Shown in pieces: positions 1 through 7,692 of a stretch of 16,174 nt of DNA. Numbering within the stretch: the stretch's first letter is position 1; each line of letters starts with the position of its first letter. A program made the translations under genes and the position numbers. The notes beneath the pieces were generated by a model. It was not told where the DNA came from. It saw nothing but the letters and a program-made list of their open reading frames with translations, and ran no database searches. Origin of the DNA: Candidatus Aminicenantota bacterium (GTDB lineage: Bacteria; Acidobacteriota; Aminicenantia; Aminicenantales; Aminicenantaceae); assembly GCA_030673995.1 (NCBI GenBank), contig DAOUYU010000014.1:1-16174 (forward strand). Direction: 5' to 3'.

Positions 1-435
1 AACTCTTATTTTTTCATCCCAGATCTTGAACGCCTCGTCATCCTCTTTGTAGATCGTGATGTAGATATTATCTTTCTTGAGTTTGTAAACATCGGTGATA
101 AGTTCCCAGGCATACACAATAGCTTCTTCCTTGAAATAATCACCGAAAGAAAAATTACCCAGCATCTCGAAGAACGTATGATGCTTATTTGTTTTTCCGA
201 CCTGATCGAGATCATTATGCTTACCGCTTACACGCAGGCATTTTTGCACAGAGGTTGCTCTCTTGTAGCTCCTTTTTTCAAGCCCCAGGAATATATTCTT
301 AAATTGATTCATCCCGGCATTTGTAAACAGGATGGTGGGATCATCCTTAGGAAGGAGGAGGGAGCTTTTGACTATTTTATGTTTTTTTTTGGCGAAGAAA
401 TCTAAAAAGGTTTCTCTTGTCTCCTGAGCCTTCAT
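1..435 (-). CDS. alaS: Alanyl-tRNA synthetase, N-terminal part (runs off left edge)
   Basis: This is the first 145 codons of a protein that is normally about 870 residues; the rest lies outside the window. AlaRS charges tRNA-Ala in the cytoplasm. The translation starts MKAQETRETFLDFF and contains the very conserved class II AlaRS stretches TNAGMNQFKNIFLGLEKR (about residues 38-55), the SGKHNDL segment and HHTFFEMLGNFSFGDYFK (about 85-102), which form the ATP and aminoacyl-adenylate site. The frame is open to the window edge. The ATG directly follows the pilT stop codon (TAA then ATG, no gap), so translation is probably coupled to pilT; a purine-rich GAAGAAGA lies inside the pilT end as a possible ribosome site. 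Codons 16-18 form a run of nine A, a possible slippage site, but the frame is intact. Identification is very secure; only the length is unknown. Confidence 0.96.
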   Translation of the reverse strand, partial: MKAQETRETFLDFFAKKKHKIVKSSLLLPKDDPTILFTNAGMNQFKNIFLGLEKRSYKRATSVQKCLRVSGKHNDLDQVGKTNKHHTFFEMLGNFSFGDYFKEEAIVYAWELITDVYKLKKDNIYITIYKEDDEAFKIWDEKIRV

Positions 436-1578
436 TTACAGGTTATCTTCTTCTTCTCTGACCTTGCCTACGTCTTTTGACATCTCTTCTTTAGCTATAT
501 CTGAAGAGGATTGAATACCCGCAACTCTAAGTTTAAAGTTGTTGGGGCTTGTCGAATACCGCAGCCCCTGTTCAAAAGAGATGTATTCGTCCTTATAGAG
601 TTGATATATAGATTGGTCAAAGGTTTGCATGCCATACTCTGAGACTCCTGCTGCGATAGCATCGCGGATGAGATTTGTCTTTTCTCTGTTATTGATACAT
701 TCTTGAATGTAAGGAGTATTAACCATGACCTCTACTGCTGGGACTCTTCCCTTACGCCCCATATGGGGAATAAGTCTCATGGAAATAACTGATTTCAGGA
801 TGCTTGCGAGCTGAAACCGGATCTGCTTCTGGCTGTGAGGAGGAAAGACAGAAACAACACGATTTACCGTCTCAACTGCGTCTAGAGTGTGAAGAGTGCT
901 CATAACAAGATGGCCTGTTTCGGCGGCGATAAGAGATGTTTCTATTGTGTCCTTGTCTCTCATTTCTCCTACGAGGATAACATCGGGATCTTCCCTCAGT
1001 GCAGCCCTGAGTCCCCTTGTGAAATTTGTCACATCGACTCCGACTTCTCTCTGACTGATTGTACATTTTTTATCTCTGTGTAAGTATTCGATGGGGTCCT
1101 CAATGGTTATAATATTTTCTGTGCGATGAGTGTTGACGTAGTCAATCATAGCGGCAAGGGTTGTTGTTTTTCCGCTTCCTGTGGTTCCTGTACATAGAAC
1201 CAAACCCCGTTGTTCCATAGAAACCATTTCCAGAACTTCTGGAAGCAAAAGCTCTTTGATGGATTTTGGTTCTAATGGGATAATTCTCAGAGCAATAGCC
1301 ATGCTTCCCCGCTGGTGGAAGATGTTTCCCCTGAATCTACCAAAGCCAGGAAAGCTGTAAGCCAGATCTAAATCTAATTCTTCTTCCAAAATGTTCTTCT
1401 GGGAACCAGTTGTGATCTGGTCCACAAGCTCCTTGGTCTGTGATGCCGATAATCTTGGAAAACTTGTCAGAGGTTTGAGCACTCCGTTCATCCGAAGAAT
1501 GGGGTGATTTCCAGGCTTTATGTGTAGGTCAGATGCTTCACTTTCGATCGCTATTTTTAACAGATCATCAATTTTCAT
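436..1578 (-). CDS. pilT: Type IV pilus retraction ATPase, PilT/PilU family
   Basis: Cytoplasmic hexameric ATPase that powers pilus retraction and twitching. From the chosen ATG the protein is 380 residues, slightly longer than classic PilT. Visible are the N-terminal SEASDLHIKPG segment, Walker A GTTGSGKTT (131-139), the Asp box TIEDPIEY (158-165), Walker B around EDPDVILVGEMRD (about 196-208) and the His box ETGHLVMSTLHT (about 220-231). The C-terminal part, with REKTNLIRDAI and a MQTFDQSIYQLYKDEYISFEQ stretch, resembles PilU/PilT2-type proteins more than canonical PilT, so the symbol is given at family level. Start choice: a GTG nine bases upstream overlaps the AGGAG ribosome site, whereas the ATG at 1578 lies 8 bases after AGGAG and gives the usual MKIDDLL beginning. 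No other pilus genes are in the window. It sits between ilvE and alaS and is probably co-transcribed with them. Confidence 0.93.
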   Translation of the reverse strand: MKIDDLLKIAIESEASDLHIKPGNHPILRMNGVLKPLTSFPRLSASQTKELVDQITTGSQKNILEEELDLDLAYSFPGFGRFRGNIFHQRGSMAIALRIIPLEPKSIKELLLPEVLEMVSMEQRGLVLCTGTTGSGKTTTLAAMIDYVNTHRTENIITIEDPIEYLHRDKKCTISQREVGVDVTNFTRGLRAALREDPDVILVGEMRDKDTIETSLIAAETGHLVMSTLHTLDAVETVNRVVSVFPPHSQKQIRFQLASILKSVISMRLIPHMGRKGRVPAVEVMVNTPYIQECINNREKTNLIRDAIAAGVSEYGMQTFDQSIYQLYKDEYISFEQGLRYSTSPNNFKLRVAGIQSSSDIAKEEMSKDVGKVREEEDNL

Positions 1579-1590
1579 CGCCTTCACTCC
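1579..1590 (-). promoter_or_regulatory. Ribosome binding site that decides the pilT start
   Basis: On the minus strand the sequence reads AGGAG, then TGAAGGCG, then ATG. The spacing of 8 bases fits the ATG at 1578. The in-frame GTG at 1587 shares bases with the AGGAG and so cannot use it. Confidence 0.7.
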
Positions 1591-1602
1591 TAAATATTTT
1601 AT

Positions 1603-2526
1603 TTAAAGGTATATAAGCCAATTATACTTATCTTTCCTCTCTCCGTTAATATAAGCGAAATATTCATCTTGGAGAATTTTTGTGATGGGGCCTCTTTTGC
1701 CCTTTCCAATATTTATCTTATCCACAGAACGAATAGGTGTGATTTCTGCAGCTGATCCAGTGAAAAAGATTTCGTCCGCAATGTAGAGCATTTCCCGGGG
1801 AATTGTTTCCTCAGTGAAGGGAATATCCAAGTCCTTAGCTATATGGATCACTGTATCTCTTATAATTCCGGGTAAGATGGATGCAGATAATGGCGGAGTA
1901 TGAATTTTTCCATCCATCACAAGAAATATATTCTCTCCGCTGCCCTCAGAAACATCCCCCCTTACATTGAGGCCAATTCCTTCTACATAACCCTCTAAAA
2001 TGGCTTCCATCTTTATCAGTTGTGAGTTCATATAATTGGCCCCTGATTTAGCAAGTGCCGGAAAGGTATTGGGAGCCATCCTTTGCCAGGTAGAAATCTT
2101 GACGTCCACTCCGTTCTCTAAAGCTTCATCGCCTAAATACTGACCCCATTCCCAAACAAGAATAGCAGAATCAATAGGATTAGGAAAGGGATCAACTCCG
2201 AGAGCTCCATAGCCCCTGTAAACAACTGGCCTTATATAGCACTCTTTGAAATCATTGGCTCTAATTGTATCTATGACTGCTTTTTCGAATTGATCCTGTG
2301 TGAACGGGATTTCCATGCGGTACATTTTGCATGAGTTATAAAGCCTTTTGATGTGAGCATCGAGGCGAAAAATGACTGATCCCTTGGGAGTATCGTAGGC
2401 TCTGAAGCCTTCAAAAAGAGAACTCCCGTAGTGAATAACATGGCTGGCGATGTGAATGTTGGCTTCCTTCCATGGAATAAGTTTCCCGTTCATCCAAACT
2501 TTACCTTTTTCATTAAAAGGACTCAT
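1603..2526 (-). CDS. ilvE: Branched-chain amino acid aminotransferase (class IV PLP enzyme)
   Basis: PLP-dependent transaminase for the last step of valine, leucine and isoleucine synthesis (or the first step of their breakdown), using glutamate/2-oxoglutarate; cytoplasmic. The 307-residue length matches the E. coli IlvE type, and it aligns throughout: HYGSSLFEGFRAY (about 32-44), YIRPVVYRGYGALG, AKSGANYMNSQL with the likely Schiff-base lysine K160, SEGSGENIF (193-201) with the cofactor-contacting glutamate, LPGIIRD, and TGSAAEITPIRSVD (256-269). The ATG follows AGGAG with a 6-base spacer. The gene stands first behind a strong promoter at 2597-2625 and is followed 24 bases later by pilT, so ilvE-pilT-alaS look like one transcript. 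D-amino-acid transaminase is a related alternative, but the motif set and length fit BCAT much better. Confidence 0.95.
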   Translation of the reverse strand: MSPFNEKGKVWMNGKLIPWKEANIHIASHVIHYGSSLFEGFRAYDTPKGSVIFRLDAHIKRLYNSCKMYRMEIPFTQDQFEKAVIDTIRANDFKECYIRPVVYRGYGALGVDPFPNPIDSAILVWEWGQYLGDEALENGVDVKISTWQRMAPNTFPALAKSGANYMNSQLIKMEAILEGYVEGIGLNVRGDVSEGSGENIFLVMDGKIHTPPLSASILPGIIRDTVIHIAKDLDIPFTEETIPREMLYIADEIFFTGSAAEITPIRSVDKINIGKGKRGPITKILQDEYFAYINGERKDKYNWLIYL

Positions 2527-2596
2527 TTATGACTCCTGTTGGAGAAATACTATGATGATTTTTATAGATGTATTAATAATGTAGAACCGGCAACTC

Positions 2597-2625
2597 ATTC
2601 TATCTCAATACCTGATTTAAGTCAA
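2597..2625 (-). promoter_or_regulatory. Sigma70-type promoter for ilvE-pilT-alaS
   Basis: Minus-strand -35 TTGACT (2625-2620), a spacer of exactly 17 bases, and -10 TAGAAT (2602-2597). The predicted transcript start is near 2590, leaving a leader of about 64 bases before ilvE. No terminator is visible between the upstream kinase gene and this promoter, so read-through from the chaperone operon is possible. Confidence 0.7.
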
Positions 2626-2640
2626 ACTGCAAAAGTGGCA

Positions 2641-3588
2641 TTATTTTTTCGGAGCGATCTCTCCACAATAAGGGCAGGTAATAGCTTTATAAGGTAAAGG
2701 CCGGCGACAATTCCAGCAGAGATTGGTCACCGTTCGTTCCCTGGCCTTAATTCTTCCCATTATATCTTCAATTTCTGATTTTTTTGAATCCTTACCTTTG
2801 AATGTGGAGAGATGTCGGATAATTTCTGATGCCTTTTGATATCTCTCTTCAGTTCTTGCAGCTAGGCACTTCATGATGATTTCATTTATTTCTTTAGGAA
2901 TTTTGCTGTTCTCTACCCGAGGGGGCTTGATTTTTCCGTTTTGTGCTTTTTCCATGATTTTAAAAGGATCGGGATCAAGAATCGGAGGATTGCCGATGAT
3001 CAGTTCATAAAACATACAACCTATTGAGTAGATATCTGAATTAAAACTTGCTTTTCCCACAAACTGTTCCGGCGCCATATAAGGAGGAGAGCCGATTCTC
3101 GTTGATGCATAAGGGACATTGTTTAGCCATGCGGATGTTCCGAAATCTGTGATTTTTGCAGTCCCGTCCTCTGAGATAAGGATGTTCGAAGGCCTGAGAT
3201 CTCTGTGGATGATTTTATTTTTGTGAGCATGATCAATGCCATAGGAGATTTGGGTGATGTAATCAATGGCCTTTTCTATGTCCAGAATTTTTATTTTTTC
3301 TAATATTTTCTCCAGAGTTTTTCCTTTAATATATTCCATCACCATAAAAAAAACTTTATTTTCTTTCTCAGCCGAAAGCATGCGGACAATATTCGGGTGG
3401 TTCAGGGCGGCCTGAAGTCTTGGCTCTTTAAGAAGTTTGAAGAGCTCAAGAGATTGTTTATGGGGAACTTTGATTGCCACTTTTATATTGAGCCAGGTAT
3501 CTTTTGCCAGGAAAACAGAGCCAAAGCCACCGCTTCCTAAGGATCGCAATATCTCGTATTTGCCTACTTTTTGTCCCTGGAGAAACAT
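2641..3588 (-). CDS. Eukaryote-type Ser/Thr protein kinase with C-terminal zinc ribbon
   Basis: A 315-residue soluble protein kinase of the bacterial Hanks (Pkn) type. Subdomain motifs in order: glycine loop GSGGFGSV (18-25), ATP lysine K40 in VAIK, a helix-C glutamate near E55, catalytic loop HRDLRPSN (128-135), DFG (148-150), PPYMAPEQ (168-175), SDIYSIGCMFYEL, and the distal arginine near 246. The kinase fold ends near 262. A short linker leads to a zinc ribbon with two CxxC knuckles, CWNC (291-294) and CPYC (305-308), and no membrane segment or sensor domain. The usual lysine of HRDxKxxN is arginine (R132), as in some active kinases. The start lies 1 base after the rsmE stop with only a weak ribosome site, implying coupled translation at the end of the chaperone operon. 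The substrate is unknown; the ribbon may bind nucleic acid or protein (inference). Confidence 0.9.
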   Translation of the reverse strand: MFLQGQKVGKYEILRSLGSGGFGSVFLAKDTWLNIKVAIKVPHKQSLELFKLLKEPRLQAALNHPNIVRMLSAEKENKVFFMVMEYIKGKTLEKILEKIKILDIEKAIDYITQISYGIDHAHKNKIIHRDLRPSNILISEDGTAKITDFGTSAWLNNVPYASTRIGSPPYMAPEQFVGKASFNSDIYSIGCMFYELIIGNPPILDPDPFKIMEKAQNGKIKPPRVENSKIPKEINEIIMKCLAARTEERYQKASEIIRHLSTFKGKDSKKSEIEDIMGRIKARERTVTNLCWNCRRPLPYKAITCPYCGEIAPKK

Positions 3589-3589
3589 C

Positions 3590-4342
3590 TCATATATTCC
3601 AAAAATGTGATATTAACGCCAGACTGCAAAGGGCAGCCGTCTCTGCTCTGAGTATTTGTCTGCCAAGGGTGACCGCCTCGAAACCATTATTCAAAATATA
3701 TTCCTCCTCTTCTTCTGCCCAGCCACCTTCAGGGCCCACGAGTACAAGAACGGAAAAAGGAAGCTCTTCTTTTTGAATTTCTGAACCGGAGCTTTGGGTC
3801 AATATTTCTTTTAAATATTTTCCTTTGTTTTCGCTTAATAATAGCTTTTTTTCTTCATTTCTTCTCTTGATCAGGTCCTTAAGATGTACTGGAGACAGGA
3901 TGCGGGGTAAATGAGACCTCTGGCTTTGTTTGGTTGCGCTCCGCGTAATTTTTTTCCATCTTTCCATTTTGTTTTCAATTTTTCCGTTGATTTTTACCAC
4001 TGTCCGAGCGGTTATTACAGGGATAATGGTTTTGACTCCCAATTCTGTCGATTTCTGGAGAATCATGTCCATTTTTTTTGATTTTAAAAGTGCTTGTGCC
4101 AGGGTGATCTTAACCCTGGGCTCTTCTTTTTCCATTTTCTTGATGATGGATAATTGTGTTATATCTTTATCTATTTTTTCGACTCTGGCCAGATAATTTG
4201 TGCCTGACTCGTCGAAAAGCCAGATTTTCTCCTTTGGTTTTATTCTGGCTACTCTGCTTAAGTGACGATGTTCCTTTCCTTGAAGTAGAACAGTACCGGA
4301 ATGGAGGCTGTTTCTGTTAATAAAGAAACGATTTGAAGTCAA
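3590..4342 (-). CDS. rsmE: 16S rRNA (uracil-1498-N3) methyltransferase RsmE
   Basis: SAM-dependent SPOUT-family enzyme that methylates U1498 of 16S rRNA in the assembled 30S subunit. The 250-residue protein has the family layout: an N-terminal PUA-like part starting NRFFINRNSL and EHRHLSRVARIK (24-35), then the trefoil-knot methyltransferase part with KKMDMILQKSTELGV (89-103), ERWKKITRSATKQSQR (127-142), LVGPEGGW (201-208) and LGRQILRAETA (226-236). The start is TTG: the in-frame stop upstream leaves no ATG or GTG, and a weak GAG ribosome site lies 6 bases before it. It begins 8 bases after dnaJ and ends 1 base before the kinase, so it is an embedded operon member. An rsmE next to dnaJ is a recurring bacterial arrangement. 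Confidence 0.95.
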   Translation of the reverse strand: MTSNRFFINRNSLHSGTVLLQGKEHRHLSRVARIKPKEKIWLFDESGTNYLARVEKIDKDITQLSIIKKMEKEEPRVKITLAQALLKSKKMDMILQKSTELGVKTIIPVITARTVVKINGKIENKMERWKKITRSATKQSQRSHLPRILSPVHLKDLIKRRNEEKKLLLSENKGKYLKEILTQSSGSEIQKEELPFSVLVLVGPEGGWAEEEEEYILNNGFEAVTLGRQILRAETAALCSLALISHFWNI

Positions 4343-4350
4343 AATTTGCT

Positions 4351-5484
4351 CTAATGAATGATATTTTTTTTCTTGTTAATAATGTCTCGATTTATGGCTT
4401 CAGGATTTTCACCCCTGGATTCTGCAAAGTGCCGCAGCAATTCCTTTTGCTGCTTCGTTAAATTATCAGGGATTTTGACATTGACCTTAACGAATAAGTC
4501 TCCTTTTCTGTAGCTTTGAAGGCTTTTTATGCCTTTTCCTTTTATCCTGAACATTTCACCTGATTGAGTTCCTGCTGGAATTTTAAGAACTTCATTCTCT
4601 TCAAGAGTGGGAATTTCAATTTTTGCCCCCAGGGCAGCCTGAGTAAAGGGTATTGAGATTTCGCAGTAAAGGTTGTTTTCTTCTCTTTCAAAAAAATCGT
4701 GCTTTTTGGTACGGATAACCACATAGAGGTCTCCTCTTGGAGCACTTCTGTCTCCAGCTTCTCCTTCTCCTTCTATTCTGAGTTTAGAGTGATTATCAAC
4801 GCCGGCTGGGATTTTTATCTTTAATTCTCTTTTTTTCTTTACCTTTCCGGAACCACGACACTCCTCGCAGGGAGTTGTAATAATATCTCCTGACCCCTTA
4901 CACTGAGGGCAGGCACGCATGATCGCAAAAAAACCCTGTTGATAGCGGACCTGTCCTCTGCCCTGGCAATGTCGGCAGACTGATTTTTGAGTGCCGGGAC
5001 GAAGCTTTGTGCCATCGCAGATGGGACAGATCTCCACCCGGTTAAGCTTGATTTCGTTATCTGTACCGAAAGCAGCTTCCTCTAGAGTGATTTCAAATTC
5101 TAGAACAAGGTCTCTCCCCCTTTGGGGATAATATGCCCCTTCTCGTTGCTGGGTTCCAAAAATATCTCTAAAGCCAAAATTGAAGAAGTTCCCCAAAATA
5201 TCTTCGAAATCTTCGAAAATAGAAGAATTAAAGCCCGTAAAACCGGAAAATCCTTCTCCCCGCAGTCCGTCTTGGCCATATCGGTCATAAATAGACCTTT
5301 TTTCAGGATCTATAAGGACGCTATAGGCTTCTGCCGCCTCCTTGAACTTTTCTTCAGCCTCTTTGTTGCCAGGATTCCTGTCCGGATGGAAATTGAGAGC
5401 CATTTGACGGTAGGACTTTTTTATCTCTTCTGAAGTGGAATTCTGTGAGAGGCCGAGTATTTCATAATAATCTTTCTTTATCAT
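4351..5484 (-). CDS. dnaJ: Chaperone DnaJ (Hsp40, type A)
   Basis: Co-chaperone that binds unfolded protein and stimulates DnaK ATP hydrolysis. Full domain order in 377 residues: J-domain (4-70) with intact HPD (33-35); a Gly/Phe-rich segment (75-112) with FSGFTGFN and FFNFGF; a zinc-binding domain with all eight cysteines (153/156, 170/173, 192/195, 206/209); and C-terminal beta domains ending near 350, with an Asn/Lys-rich tail. The first zinc repeat is CPICDGTK rather than CxxCxGxG, which leaves the metal ligands intact. It starts 26 bases after the dnaK stop with a poor ribosome site. Because its partner DnaK lacks the lid, this DnaJ may do more of the substrate holding (inference). Confidence 0.97.
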   Translation of the reverse strand: MIKKDYYEILGLSQNSTSEEIKKSYRQMALNFHPDRNPGNKEAEEKFKEAAEAYSVLIDPEKRSIYDRYGQDGLRGEGFSGFTGFNSSIFEDFEDILGNFFNFGFRDIFGTQQREGAYYPQRGRDLVLEFEITLEEAAFGTDNEIKLNRVEICPICDGTKLRPGTQKSVCRHCQGRGQVRYQQGFFAIMRACPQCKGSGDIITTPCEECRGSGKVKKKRELKIKIPAGVDNHSKLRIEGEGEAGDRSAPRGDLYVVIRTKKHDFFEREENNLYCEISIPFTQAALGAKIEIPTLEENEVLKIPAGTQSGEMFRIKGKGIKSLQSYRKGDLFVKVNVKIPDNLTKQQKELLRHFAESRGENPEAINRDIINKKKNIIH

Positions 5485-5510
5485 TTGTTTTTTAGCCTGA
5501 CTTATCCAGG

Positions 5511-7076
5511 TTAGCTGCTGTCTTCCTTTGTCTCCTTACCCATGATTTTATCTATTTCATCCTCAGAGAGGCCTGAGGATGGATTAATTTCAATCCGCCT
5601 TATTCTTCCTGAATCTATATCCTTGGCAGAAACTTTTGCAATGCCACTAGCGTCAATTTCAAAAGATACATTTATCTGAGGAACTCCGGATGGAGAAGGT
5701 TCAATTCCAACGAGGTCAAATTTTGCAAGAGACGTATTCTCCGATGCTTTTTGACTCTCTCCCTGGAGAACATGAACCTGCACCCTTTGCTGGTTGTGGT
5801 ATACCGTCGTAAAAGCTTTTGTCCTTTTGGTTGGAATGGTTGTATTTTTTTCTATCAGTTTGAAAAAAGTGTCATTCTCTGTTTCAATTCCTAAAGAGAG
5901 AGGAGTCACATCCAGAAGAATAAGAGATTCTTTAGTTTTTCCTTTCAGAATTCCTGACTGGACGGCGGCTCCCATAGCCACAATCTCATCAGGATTAATA
6001 TTTTCTACAGGTTTTTTCCCGAAAAAATCAGAAATCATATGCTTTATCAGAGGCATTCGTGTTTGCCCCCCGACTAAAATAACATCATCGATGTTTTCGG
6101 GCTTTAATCTACTTTCTTCGAGCGTTTCTTCTATATAAGGAAGAGTTTTTAAAACCAGGTCGTTTGTTAGTTTTTCTAATGTTGGTCTTGTGAGTGTTTT
6201 TATCAGGTGTTTTGCACCGGATTCATCAGAATAGATGAAGGGGAGATGAATATCGCTTTCCTCTGAGAAAGAAAGCGCTCGTTTTGCCTTTTCGGCTGCT
6301 TCTTTTATCCTCTGGAGGGCTAGTTTATCCTGAGATAAATCGATTTGGGTCTCCTCTTTGAATTCTTCTAATATCCATTCTACAATACGGTTATCAAAGT
6401 CTTCTCCGCCGAGAAAGGAATTTCCGTTAGTTCCTAAAACATGAAAAACGCCATTATTGATTTCCAAAAGAGAGATGTCAAAAGTTCCTCCACCTAAATC
6501 GTAGACGGCCACAGTAGCATTTTTTTCTGTTTCATATCCGTAAGCTAAGCTTGCTGCCGTTGGTTCATTTATCATTCGTGCCACTTTTAATCCAGCAATT
6601 TTTGCTGCGTCCTTGGTGGCTTTTCGCTGGTGGTCATTAAAGCTAGCAGGGACGGTGATAACAGCTTCAGTCACTTCCTCTCCAAAGAATGATTCAGCAC
6701 ATTCTTTTAAATAGCTTAAAATCATCGATGAAATTTCCTGTGGACTGACCATTTTTGATTCTATACTAATCACAATATCACCATTTCCTGCCTTTGCAAG
6801 TGAATAGGGCATTTTCTTTTTTATTTCTTCTACATCTTCCGCACTGAATTTTTTACCCATGAGTCTTTTGATGGCAGATATGGTATTTTTAGGATTGGTT
6901 ACTGCCTGTCTTAAGGCCAGGTTGCCGATGAGTTTATCGCCAGATTCAGTGAAGCTTACTACAGAAGGTGTGGTTGGAAGGCCATCCAGATTAGGGATGA
7001 CTTGTGGTATCCCTCCTTCTAAGTGTGCAATACAAGAATAAGTCGTTCCAAAATCGATTCCGATTATATGAGCCAT
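5511..7076 (-). CDS. dnaK: DnaK (Hsp70) chaperone lacking the C-terminal lid
   Basis: ATP-driven chaperone in the canonical hrcA-grpE-dnaK-dnaJ cluster. At 521 residues it is about 100 shorter than usual DnaK (610-640). The nucleotide-binding domain (1-380) looks complete: IGIDFGTT with D8, K70, E171, DLGGGTFD (193-200, T198), VGGQTRMP and NPDEIVAMGAA. The interdomain linker LILLDVTPLSLG (385-396) and the substrate-binding beta domain (390-500) are present. The chain then ends at SGLSEDEIDKIMGKETKEDSS, where the alpha-helical lid normally begins. Only 26 bases separate the stop from dnaJ, so no lid remnant exists and a simple frameshift is unlikely. Beta-domain residues that contact the lid in E. 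coli DnaK differ: R445 is S441, R467 is S463 and D431 is H427; arch residues M404 and A429 are E400 and V425. V436 of the pocket is kept (V432). It begins 1 base after grpE, with AAGGA about 8 bases upstream. Confidence 0.95.
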   Translation of the reverse strand: MAHIIGIDFGTTYSCIAHLEGGIPQVIPNLDGLPTTPSVVSFTESGDKLIGNLALRQAVTNPKNTISAIKRLMGKKFSAEDVEEIKKKMPYSLAKAGNGDIVISIESKMVSPQEISSMILSYLKECAESFFGEEVTEAVITVPASFNDHQRKATKDAAKIAGLKVARMINEPTAASLAYGYETEKNATVAVYDLGGGTFDISLLEINNGVFHVLGTNGNSFLGGEDFDNRIVEWILEEFKEETQIDLSQDKLALQRIKEAAEKAKRALSFSEESDIHLPFIYSDESGAKHLIKTLTRPTLEKLTNDLVLKTLPYIEETLEESRLKPENIDDVILVGGQTRMPLIKHMISDFFGKKPVENINPDEIVAMGAAVQSGILKGKTKESLILLDVTPLSLGIETENDTFFKLIEKNTTIPTKRTKAFTTVYHNQQRVQVHVLQGESQKASENTSLAKFDLVGIEPSPSGVPQINVSFEIDASGIAKVSAKDIDSGRIRRIEINPSSGLSEDEIDKIMGKETKEDSS

Positions 7077-7077
7077 G

Positions 7078-7683
7078 TTAGTTATCCTTTTTTTTGGGAA
7101 TTAAAACCTTCACAAGGGCCGGACGAAGGAGCCTGTCATAGAGAGTGTAACCTCTCTGCAATTCCTCTACAATCTGGGGTTCATCAACATTTTCAGATTC
7201 TTCGGTAATGAAAGCCTGGTGGAGATATGGATCAAACTTCTTTTCCCTTGTTTCAATAGCTTTAATTCCTTGTTTCATCAATAGATCTGTATATTGTTTG
7301 TATATCATCTCAATACCCTGTCTAAGGCTCATGCTATCTTCCTTGCTTTCTAATGCTCTTTCAAAATTATCCAGTATAACGAAGAGCTCTTTTATAAATT
7401 CGGTGAGAGCATATCGATAGAATTCGGTTTTTTCTCGTGCGACTCTTTTCCTTAAATTTTCCATATCTGCGGCCTTTCTCAAGTATTTTCCTTTGAGTTC
7501 TTTATGCTCTCCTTTAAGCTCCTTATGCTCCTTTTTAAGAAACTTGGCCTCTGATTCACGTTTCTTCAGTTTATCTTTCAAAGCTTTAAATTTAATTTCT
7601 TTATCTTTACTGTCTTCTTTCTTAGAGGCTGGTTGTTCTTTTTTTTTATTTCCTGCAGATTCTATCTTGATTTTTTTTGTCAT
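7078..7683 (-). CDS. grpE: Nucleotide exchange factor GrpE
   Basis: Dimeric co-chaperone that drives ADP release from DnaK. The 201-residue protein has a lysine-rich disordered head (1-35), a long coiled coil (about 36-90) and the C-terminal beta domain that contacts the DnaK nucleotide domain. Family hallmarks: LRKAADMENLRKRVAREK (68-85), VILDNFERALE (102-112), FDPYLHQAF (150-158) and ELQRGYTLYDRLLRPALVKV (174-193). The coiled coil holds a perfect tandem duplication of the heptad EHKELKG (52-58 and 59-65), encoded by a 21-base tandem repeat. The ATG follows AAGGAG at ideal spacing. The gene starts 9 bases after hrcA and ends 1 base before dnaK, so it is firmly within the operon. Confidence 0.96.
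   Translation of the reverse strand: MTKKIKIESAGNKKKEQPASKKEDSKDKEIKFKALKDKLKKRESEAKFLKKEHKELKGEHKELKGKYLRKAADMENLRKRVAREKTEFYRYALTEFIKELFVILDNFERALESKEDSMSLRQGIEMIYKQYTDLLMKQGIKAIETREKKFDPYLHQAFITEESENVDEPQIVEELQRGYTLYDRLLRPALVKVLIPKKKDN
7490..7531 (-). repeat. 21-base tandem duplication inside grpE
   Basis: Two adjacent 21-base units encode the same heptad, EHKELKG, but differ at three synonymous positions. The protein sequence is therefore kept while the DNA has drifted, which suggests an old, selected lengthening of the GrpE coiled coil. End positions are approximate to a few bases. Confidence 0.75.
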
Positions 7684-7692
7684 ATTTTCTCC

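Noticed and set aside
1470..1490. GAGCACTCC within pilT as half of a CIRCE element
   Set aside because: It lies inside a conserved coding region, has no partner arm at the required 9-base spacing, and is not near a chaperone promoter.
5484..5511. Possible frameshift or sequencing error hiding a DnaK lid
   Set aside because: Only 26 bases separate the dnaK stop from the dnaJ start, too few for the roughly 100-residue lid in any frame. The C-terminal tail is also a natural-looking acidic/lysine end.
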